From contig NZ_FMYY01000010.1 in assembly GCF_900101595.1 (NCBI RefSeq), positions 124,001 to 188,000 on the forward strand: a stretch of DNA of 64,000 nucleotides. Direction: 5' to 3'. Position numbers and translations under genes: made by a program. Below, piece after piece: positions 8,533 to 15,600 of this stretch (positions within the stretch are counted from its first letter, which is position 1; every line of letters begins with the position of its first letter). Origin of the DNA: Paenibacillus sp. cl123. GTDB lineage: Bacteria > Bacillota > Bacilli > Paenibacillales > NBRC-103111. Under the pieces are notes generated by a model. The model was not told the origin of the DNA. It searched no databases and saw only the letters and a program-made list of their open reading frames with translations.

Positions 8533-9051
8533 TCAGCGCATGTTTTCAGTAAAAAATGCCAGCCCCGCATCCTGCAAAATCAGCCAGACGCCTGCCGCGA
8601 TCAGCAGCCAGCGGAACATGACTTCGCCGGTCGAGCCGGTGTCTACCGCCATGAAACGGGGAAGCAGGCGAATCTTGAGCTTCAGGGGCCACAGCAGCTG
8701 CACCCCCTGTTCGTTGAACAGGTCGATCAAAGGATGGGACGCGTACGCGGCCAGAAAAATCCAGTAATAGAGCGGTGGCATAGGAACGGCCAGCACGCCG
8801 AGCACCAGCAGAAAAGCCAGCGAATGCGTAAAAGTCCGGTGCTTGATTTTCAGCACGCGAAGCAGGGCGGATACGGGAAAAAAGATTTTGGCCATGATGG
8901 AGCCCTGCTTGTCAATATCCGCCAAAGGACCGGCAATGCACCCGATCAGAACGCCGGCTGCCGCTTCCCAGGACATCAGGGGAATATCGAATTGGAGAAG
9001 TACGAGTTCGGCTGCAAGCACTCCCGCAGCGCCATGTGTCGGTTGGAGCAA
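8533..9051 (-). CDS. YdjM-like membrane-bound metal-dependent hydrolase family protein
   Basis: This membrane protein of about 172 residues has the YdjM-family pattern: PTHGAAG at the N-terminus, GPLADIDKQGS, HRTFTHSLAFLL, and a SHPLIDLFNEQGVQLLWP block. These conserved His and Asp residues suggest a metal site in the membrane. The biochemical role of the family is not established. TTG 9051 is chosen because GGGAGG lies 11 bases upstream, giving a start directly before LQPTHGAAG. The alternative ATG 9087 adds 12 residues that would be encoded across the ribosome site. It is convergent with the rhomboid gene, with only 27 bp between stops. Confidence 0.8.
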   Translation of the reverse strand: MLQPTHGAAGVLAAELVLLQFDIPLMSWEAAAGVLIGCIAGPLADIDKQGSIMAKIFFPVSALLRVLKIKHRTFTHSLAFLLVLGVLAVPMPPLYYWIFLAAYASHPLIDLFNEQGVQLLWPLKLKIRLLPRFMAVDTGSTGEVMFRWLLIAAGVWLILQDAGLAFFTENMR

Positions 9052-9152
9052 AGCTGTCGATACCTCCCTGAAATCAAACTGGAACATCAGTTCCCATAGT
9101 ATCAGTTTTCATTTTAAGGGAATACCTCGAACTTTGCAATGTCGGACTCCAT

Positions 9153-9767
9153 TTATAAATTGCGGCCTAACCATTTGGTAATGGCCGTTTTTTTCTGTTT
9201 AACTACGAACGCGGCGATGAGCAGTACGGCCAATCCTGCAACAGCCGCGGCGGAATACTGGGAAATCTGGTGCAGCAGCTCGCCGATCCGGTGGCCGAAC
9301 AGCTTGCCGATCATCACGTAAAGGGTAACCCAGAGCGCTCCTCCCAAGCCGTTATAAATGAGCAACGTCGTAAAGCGCACTTTCAGCATGCCGGACACAT
9401 AACCGGTAAAATGCCGCAGGCCCGGAACGAAATAGCTGATGAGAATGATTTTATCCCCGTATTTGGCAAACCAGCTTGAAACTTTTTCGATCCGCTTGGC
9501 GTTAAGCAGAAAAAACTTGCCGTATTTATCGAAGAACGGTGTGCCCAGCCGATAGCCCAGATAATAGGTAAGCATCGTTCCGGCAAGCGCTCCTCCATAC
9601 GAATAAAGCATGACAACCGGCAGATGAAGGCTGCCGAGCGACGTCAGATGTCCGAATACGGCCATCGCGAGTTCCCCCGGAAAAGGCAGTGCAAGCGACT
9701 CGGCGAATAAGCCGAGCAACAAGACAATATATCCGTACTGCTCAGAAAGTGCGGTGATCCATTCCAT
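9153..9767 (-). CDS. DedA-family membrane protein
   Basis: This 204-residue membrane protein belongs to the DedA/VTT (SNARE-associated) family, whose members act in lipid carrier recycling, phospholipid flipping and envelope integrity. Diagnostic stretches are LFAESLALPFPGELAMAVFG, GTMLTYYLGYRLG, ISYFVPGLRHFTGYVSGMLK (the conserved F/G-xx-R-(F/H)-xx-G-x-x-G region) and YNGLGGALWVTLYVMIG. ATG 9767 has AAGGAG 10 bases upstream; the longer frame to 9803 lacks such a site. The same strand continues into the YdjM-like gene after a 101-bp gap. A second, distinct DedA protein lies at 26.9-27.5 kb. Confidence 0.92.
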   Translation of the reverse strand: MEWITALSEQYGYIVLLLGLFAESLALPFPGELAMAVFGHLTSLGSLHLPVVMLYSYGGALAGTMLTYYLGYRLGTPFFDKYGKFFLLNAKRIEKVSSWFAKYGDKIILISYFVPGLRHFTGYVSGMLKVRFTTLLIYNGLGGALWVTLYVMIGKLFGHRIGELLHQISQYSAAAVAGLAVLLIAAFVVKQKKTAITKWLGRNL

Positions 9768-9933
9768 ATAAGCTGCTCTCCTTAAACCGTCTCGTTGTTT
9801 CAATTCTCCTTACATAGTGTAGCTAATATTAGGGAATACCATAACGGTCCATGGTTTAGTTGGCAGCTGGACTTTGGTCTTGGGAAGTTCTATGACGAGG
9901 GCATCGCGCTTGTCAGACGCATGACGCAATTAG

Positions 9934-9948
9934 TTAGTCATTGACTAA
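9934..9948. promoter_or_regulatory. Perfect dyad operator candidate upstream of the nitroreductase gene
   Basis: TTAGTCA-t-TGACTAA is a perfect 7-1-7 inverted repeat about 86 bp before the nitroreductase start. The hexamer TTGACT (9941-9946) inside it could act as a -35 element, and a TATAAT box lies at 9983-9988, though the spacing between them is too long for one promoter. Redox-sensing HxlR and MarR-type repressors bind dyads of this kind upstream of nitroreductase and azoreductase genes. No such regulator is encoded in the window. The dyad is seen; the regulator type is inferred. Confidence 0.5.
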
Positions 9949-10033
9949 AAATGTTTCACTTTATTTTTTATAGCCGCTTGGTTATAATTCTTAATGGACT
10001 ACCAATATCTGACTATATCGGAGGAATAAGAAC

Positions 10034-10633
10034 ATGGCTACAGATTTCTGGACAGCAATCAAAGGAAGACGCAGCATTTATACGCTTAGCAAGGAATCGA
10101 CGATTTCGGATGAAAAAATTCAGGAGATTGTTGAAGAGGCCATCAAGCATACGCCTTCCGCCTTCAACTCGCAAAGCACCCGTCTGGTGCTGCTGCTGGG
10201 CGAACAGCATGACAAGCTGTGGGATATTACAACCGCCACGCTGAAAGCGATCGTACCTGCCGATCAGTTTGAATCGACCAAGCAAAGAATGGATGGCTTC
10301 CGCGGCGGCTACGGCACCGTGCTGTTTTTCGAGGATGAGTCGGTTATCCAAGGACTGCAGGCAGCTTTCGCAACTTATCAGGACCGTTTTCCGGTCTGGT
10401 CCCAGCACACCAGCGCTATGCACCAGTTTGTTATCTGGACGGCGCTTGAGGCCGAAGGTTTGGGCGCGAACCTGCAGCACTACAACCCGCTGATCGACGA
10501 GCAGGTCAAATCGGAGTGGAAGCTTCCCGAGAACTGGTCGCTCGTTGCTCAGCTCGTGTTCGGCAAGCCGACGGCTCCTGCTGGCGACAAGGAGTTCAAG
10601 CCGGTTGACGAGCGTTTGAAAGTGTTTAAGTAA
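10034..10633 (+). CDS. Nitroreductase-family flavoprotein
   Basis: This 199-residue soluble protein has the compact nitroreductase fold used by NAD(P)H-dependent FMN enzymes. The N-terminal FMN-phosphate motif GRRSIYTL is clear, followed by TPSAFNSQSTRLVLLLG, MHQFVIWTALEAEGLGANLQHYNP (the second flavin-contact block) and VAQLVFGKP. Length and motifs match the short YdgI/HBN1-like branch, which reduces quinones and nitro compounds. The start is fixed by CGGAGGAATAAG. The gene stands alone, with a dyad operator candidate upstream and a strong terminator downstream. Induction by electrophiles or redox stress is likely but not shown. Confidence 0.9.
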   Translation: MATDFWTAIKGRRSIYTLSKESTISDEKIQEIVEEAIKHTPSAFNSQSTRLVLLLGEQHDKLWDITTATLKAIVPADQFESTKQRMDGFRGGYGTVLFFEDESVIQGLQAAFATYQDRFPVWSQHTSAMHQFVIWTALEAEGLGANLQHYNPLIDEQVKSEWKLPENWSLVAQLVFGKPTAPAGDKEFKPVDERLKVFK

Positions 10634-10676
10634 TAGGAATCCGCATCGCAGAACGAAGGAAGATGTTTATCGATCG

Positions 10677-10728
10677 GCAAGCTAGCGGTCCGTTGATTGG
10701 ACGGACGCAGGCTTGCTGATTTTTTTTG
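10677..10728 (+). terminator. Rho-independent terminator of the nitroreductase gene
   Basis: Outer stem GCAAGC/GCTTGC and inner stem GTCCG/CGGAC enclose a 9-base loop and are followed by eight or nine T residues starting at 10720. Confidence 0.88.
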
Positions 10729-10802
10729 CCGGAAACAAAAAAATACCAATAGAGGATAAAAATATCACAAGCGGACCAAAACGAAATGATATAAAATTCA
10801 AT

Positions 10803-10817
10803 TTGTAAGCGCTATCA
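10803..10817 (+). promoter_or_regulatory. CcpA cre site in front of the beta-helix gene
   Basis: TTGTAAGCGCTATCA fits the Bacillus catabolite-responsive element consensus WTGNAANCGNWNNCW at every fixed position. It lies just downstream of a TATAAA box at 10790-10795, so bound CcpA would block promoter clearance. This predicts glucose repression of the secreted protein that follows. Confidence 0.75.
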
Positions 10818-10888
10818 AAAAGTGAGGAGGTTGTTCAAGCAACGATTGTTTAGCAACGGATTGCCATTCATTTTGAGGAGGTATGATC

Positions 10889-12271
10889 ATGAAAATTCAC
10901 CCTTTGTTTCCCGTATCCGCCGCCCTGCTGCTGACCGTCTCGGGTCTGATGTCTGCCGCTTCACCGGCCGATGCGGCATCCGTCACCTGCAGCACCTCGT
11001 CGTGTCTGCAGACCGCGTTAGCCAATGCTGCGCCGGGTGACACGATCACGTTAGCTGCCGGCGCCCAGCTCAATGGAAATTTTGTAGCCGCTGCCAACGG
11101 GACTGCCGCCGCCCCCATCACCCTGCAAAGTGCAAGCGTCTCCAACAAAGCGACCCTTGACGGAGGAGGGACAGGCAGCGGTTATACGCTGCATGTGACC
11201 GGCGATCACTGGGTGATTAAAAATCTGAAAGTGAAAAATGCGAAAAAGGGCATCGTGCTGGATCATGCCAATTATACGCTGATCGATGGGGCGGAGGTGT
11301 TTCAGATCGGCGAGGAGGGGGTCCACTATCGGGATGGAAGCTCCAATAATACGATTCAAAACTCCTATATTCATGATGTGGGACTGGTGAATGCCGGGTT
11401 TGGGGAAGGCGTCTATGTCGGCTCGGATCAAGGCAAATGGTCCACCTTCAACAAGTCCACCAATGACAACCGGATTGTGGGCAATACGATCGGTCCCGGC
11501 GTAACGGCCGAGCATATCGATATCAAGGAAGGGTCGGAGCGGACGCTGGTTGAGAATAATATATTCAACGGTACCGGAATCAGCGGGGCGAACTATGCGG
11601 ACAGTTTTATCGATGTGAAGGGAAATGGCGACGTGATTCGCGGAAATACGGGCTACCGCAATGGCAACAGCAAGATCGTCGATGCCTTTCAAGTACATGA
11701 ACGCGTCACGGGATGGGGGAAGAACGCCAGCTTCGTCGATAACGTCCTGCATCTGGACAATTCGGCCGCCTATGTGGTGAATGCGGATGCCGGCGCCACC
11801 GCCACGGCCTCCGGCAATACGCGGACCCCTTCCGGCAACATGTACAAGGGGAACGTGACGGCAAGCGCCTCCGGAGCATCCAAGGCGGCATTGACGGCCT
11901 CCAGCGTGACGGCCAGCACGCATGATGGCAATGTACCGGGCAACACCATAGACGGTAGTCTCGCTACCCGCTGGTCGGCCCAAGGAGACGGGCAATGGAT
12001 CGCCTATCAGCTGAGCGCAGCGCAGACGGTCGATTATGTGAAGCTGGCTTGGCATCAAGGAAGCTCCAGAACTTCTTCCTTCGATATTCAACTTTCAATG
12101 AACGGGTCGACATGGACGACTGTGTACAGCGGCACAAGCAGCGGAGGGACGACCGGCTTGGAAACGGTGGATTTCCCTGACGCCTTGGCGGGCCATATCC
12201 GAATCGTCGGGCACGGCAATAGCGTAAACACCTGGAACAGCATCACCGAGGCGGAAATTTGGGTGAAGTAA
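10889..12271 (+). CDS. Secreted right-handed beta-helix protein (polysaccharide-lyase-like) with discoidin/CBM module
   Basis: This is a 460-residue exported protein. A signal peptide of about 33 residues ends near PADAAS. Residues 35-325 form a parallel beta-helix with repeating NNTIQNSYIHD, NRIVGNTIG, LVENNIFNG and VIRGNTGYRNG coils, the fold of pectate lyases and chondroitinase-B-like enzymes. The last 130 residues are a F5/8 type C-like carbohydrate-binding module (STHDGNVPGNTIDGSLATRW, DGQWIAYQLS, VRIVGHG-like IRIVGHGNSVNTWNSITEAE). ATG 10889 is used because GAGGAGG lies 7 bases upstream; ATG 10883 would be too close. The cre site ahead of it fits a catabolite-repressed polysaccharide-degrading enzyme. 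Substrate and activity (lyase or hydrolase) are not determined. Confidence 0.87.
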   Translation: MKIHPLFPVSAALLLTVSGLMSAASPADAASVTCSTSSCLQTALANAAPGDTITLAAGAQLNGNFVAAANGTAAAPITLQSASVSNKATLDGGGTGSGYTLHVTGDHWVIKNLKVKNAKKGIVLDHANYTLIDGAEVFQIGEEGVHYRDGSSNNTIQNSYIHDVGLVNAGFGEGVYVGSDQGKWSTFNKSTNDNRIVGNTIGPGVTAEHIDIKEGSERTLVENNIFNGTGISGANYADSFIDVKGNGDVIRGNTGYRNGNSKIVDAFQVHERVTGWGKNASFVDNVLHLDNSAAYVVNADAGATATASGNTRTPSGNMYKGNVTASASGASKAALTASSVTASTHDGNVPGNTIDGSLATRWSAQGDGQWIAYQLSAAQTVDYVKLAWHQGSSRTSSFDIQLSMNGSTWTTVYSGTSSGGTTGLETVDFPDALAGHIRIVGHGNSVNTWNSITEAEIWVK

Positions 12272-12403
12272 AGCCTTTGCCATGCTGATCTCCGGCTGGC
12301 TGCCAGTGCCCGGATTACAGGCGGGATGAGGAAATTTGCAGCTCTCAGGCGGCGATTTCCAGGACTGCTGAAGCGAGTTGTTTAAGTGCTTGGCAAAAAG
12401 TAG

Positions 12404-12441
12404 TTGCATTTTTTCCGCATAGGACCGATAATAGTCCTACT
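12404..12441 (+). promoter_or_regulatory. Promoter with overlapping TAGGAC/GTCCTA dyad
   Basis: TTGCAT (12404-12409) and GATAAT (12427-12432) are 17 bases apart, a good housekeeping-type promoter for the SLH gene that starts at 12664. The inverted repeat TAGGAC (12420-12425) / GTCCTA (12434-12439) brackets the -10 box, so a protein bound there would block transcription. The same half-sites, spaced 20 bp wider, recur at 31228-31269. Confidence 0.6.
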
Positions 12442-12663
12442 GAAACCGTTTGCAGCTTGTTTAGCCGGATGATCATGGGTGGAGACATGTGAGAAAGCCC
12501 AGGCGTCTATTCCTTGCCAGATAGCATGCGCGTTAATGCGCGTGCTTGTCGGGCCGGGGGAAGCCTGAGCTTTTTTTGCCATGTCTGCTTCCCGGACATC
12601 CGGCTTTTTGACGTCTTCTGACGGTTCAGCAGACAGAATTTCATAGGACCAAGGAGGAGACTT
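12442..12663 (+). ncRNA. Structured 5' leader with terminator-like attenuator, class unknown
   Basis: About 220 nt separate the predicted transcription start from the SLH gene ATG. AAGCCCAGGC (12495-12504) can pair with GCCTGAGCTT (12563-12572) with one mismatch, followed by seven T (12571-12577). This is a complete terminator-like hairpin inside the leader. A second hairpin (12524-12545, GCATGCGCG to CGCGTGC) sits in its loop. Downstream, TGTCTGC and GCAGACA can pair before the AAGGAGG site. The layout is that of an attenuator or riboswitch. The sequence does not match the motifs I know for c-di-GMP, T-box, SAM, TPP or cobalamin elements. Confidence 0.45.
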
Positions 12664-15600
12664 ATGATACGCGGGTTTAAACAAGCGGCAGCGCGCACGA
12701 CGGTGCTGTCGATGCTGGCCGCCTCGGCGGCGGCGGGGCTGCCCCCGGCCGGCGCTGAAGCGGTATCGCCTGCTCCGGCTGTGCTGATTACGGAGCTGGT
12801 GCCTGATTCGGAGAATATAGGTTCCCTGGACGGCTATGAGTATGTGGAGCTTTACAATGCCACCGACACGGCGCTGGACTTAACGGGCTACAAGCTGAGA
12901 GGGAATGTAAAGACGGGAAGCGGCACCTGGGAAGGCACATTGGGTCATGTCATCATCCCTCCCCGTGAAACCGTGCTGATCTGGACCCAAGCAAGCGGGA
13001 TTTCATCGGACGCCGCCTTGAGTCGCGATCAATTCCGCATCAACTACAGCATTTCTGCAGCCGATTTGCCGGACGAGCGTATTCATATGCTGAAAAATGT
13101 TTCCGGCTTGTACAACGGAAGCGCAACCCAACAAGATATCGAAATCGCGCTGCTGGATCAGCAGGGCACGGAAATCGTAACCGCCACCTATTTCTTGAGC
13201 GGCGCGGATGATACATTCAAAAACCAAGGCATCTCGTTCAAGCAGCCTTCCGGCGGCCTCGCTATGCTGCACAACGGCGGCAACAAGACGGCAACCCCGG
13301 GACGCGTCGCTGCGGACGAAGTTTCGGGCGCTGCGCCAGGCCAGATCACGGCCGCAGGCGGCGAGCAAAGCCTGACGCTGTCATGGACGCCGGACAGCGA
13401 TCCGGATATTGCGGGATACAAGATATATTCGCGAAACGGTCTCCCGGCAGCTACCGTAACAGGCGCCACGTATACGTACACAAACCTGAGCAACGGCAGC
13501 GAGTATGAATTTACCGTATCGTCGGTTTATCAGGACGGCCAGGTGTCTCCCGCCTCTGCTCCGGTGAAGGGGAGAGCGGGCATTCCGGTCATCCCGGCAA
13601 CTCCGGCCGGCCTGCAGGCGCTTCCGCGCGACGGAGCGGTGCGACTGAGCTGGGATTCGTCGATCGATGCAGCCGGCTACCATATTTATCGGGACGGGGT
13701 ACGGCTGCCAGGCACCATCACAGGAACGTCGTATAACGTCACGGGACTAACCAATGGCGAGCCGGTTACCTTTGCCGTGTACGGCGTAAGCTCGACGGGC
13801 CTTGTGTCCGTGCAGCCGGCCGTTGTTACGCAGAAGCCGCAGGCGGCTCCTTCATTCGTGTTGACGGAAATGGCGCCGAATACGAAAAACAGCGATTATA
13901 AAACGGGCGGAACCGACGCCTTCGAATTTATCGAGTTATACAATACGACCGGCACTCCGATCAACCTCAAGGGCTTCAAGCTGAAGTACAGCGCAGTAGC
14001 CAGTGAATATGTCATTTCGGAAGACAAAATTGTGCCGCCGCAGGGAACATTTATTATCTGGTTCAAAAATACGGGCGTTCAGCATGTCGGATTGACGGAA
14101 TTCAACATCGCTTACGGCAGCTCGATTACGGAAGACCAGCTGTTCACCGTCATCAATGGAGGCATGTCGAACTCCGCTCCGCGCGGCGTGAAGTTTCTGG
14201 ACCCCGACGGCATCGTGCTGAGCGACGTGGCCTATGAGGTCGCGGATATCGGCGAAAGCATCACGGCCAATTTTATTCCCGACCGTAATAACGGGGCGGT
14301 ATCGGCGGAAAGATTCAGTGCCCAGGCGAATCCCGGGTACCTGTATCCGGTTCAGTATGTGGCCGACCCTGCCGACAAGCTGCCTCCCGCTGCGCCGGCG
14401 GGTGTGGAGATCACTCCCGGAGCGGGCGGCGTAAAGGCGGCATGGGACCCCGCTGCGCTTGAGCCGGACGTTGCCTACGTGAACGTGTATCTCGATGGCG
14501 TCGTTCAGAAAAAGCTGCTCATGCCGCAGCATGAAGCGGTGATCGACGGCCTGGACAACGGCGTTGCGGTATCCGTGCAGCTGAGCTCGGTCGATACGGC
14601 TGGAAGAGAATCGGCTCTCACGGCGCCGGCTGTCGTGACTCCTGTCGCCGATGCGGTGCCGGCTCTGCTCATTACCGAGGTGGTGCCGGATACATGGAAC
14701 ACGGAGCCGCTCGAAGCGCGCGATGTTTACGATGCTTACGAATACATCGAGCTGTACAACGCCGGTGCGCATGCGATTGATCTGAAAGGAAAAACAGTCC
14801 GCTTCACCCAGCCGAGCGATTCGACGAAAAACTGGTCGTGGACGATCGAAGAAACGACGATCCTTGAGCCCAAAGGGACCGTTCACGTATGGGTGCGTCC
14901 CGCAGGACTCCAATACTTGAAGAAGGATGGCTTCAACTTCTCGTATTACGGCTTCCAGGAGCAGAAATACGTCCCGGAATCCGCTATCCTGTTGGCTGAC
15001 GGCGCAGGCGGACTGAATAACTCCGGCGGCCTGATCGAGATCGTAGAGCCTGGCGGCAGCGTGCTTATTGCGGCTGAATATACGGCAGGGCAATTTGGCG
15101 AGAAAAAAGGCATTACCTTCGCCTATCCGATGTTCGGGGGCCATATGATGCGCATGGCGGGCGTGCTGCAGCCGACGACTCCGGGCATGGCGGAGCCGGC
15201 GCAAGTCCCTCGCGACGCGGGCGAGGATCGGACGCCTCCGGCAGCTCCGTCCGGGTTTCAGGCAGCGCCCGGCGCTGGAGAGGCAACCGTCAGCTGGCAG
15301 TCCAATACCGATGCCGACCTGGCCGGGTACCGGCTGTACAAGGACGGCCAGCTGGAGCTGACCTTGCCTGCAAGCGAAACTTCCTTCACGGCGTTGTCAT
15401 TGCCGGGGGAGGTTGCCGTAAAGTTCGCGCTTAGCGCAGTGGATGCGGCCGGCAATGAGTCGCCTCGCGTAACGGCGTCCGCTACGCCTGCCTACGCGGT
15501 CATGACGCAAACGGAACGGCCGTCAAGCCCGGCGAATGAGCTGACGCGGGAGAGATTCCGGATGGCTTGGGATATTCAGGAGCAGCCTGGCCCTGTCATC

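Noticed and set aside
9160-9195. CGGCC...GGCCG followed by seven T at the end of the DedA gene
   Set aside because: The T run is on the plus strand within the DedA coding end, and both neighbouring genes run on minus, so it cannot terminate them.
12418-12432. ACCGATAA near the SLH promoter as a flagellar sigma (SigD) -10 element
   Set aside because: No TAAA box lies 14-16 bases upstream, whereas TTGCAT-17-GATAAT fits a housekeeping promoter.
12461-12500. GGGTGGAGACATG in the SLH leader resembles the T-box GGGTGGNACCGCG sequence
   Set aside because: The ACC that pairs with the tRNA end is missing, no specifier stem is evident, and the downstream gene is not an amino-acid gene.
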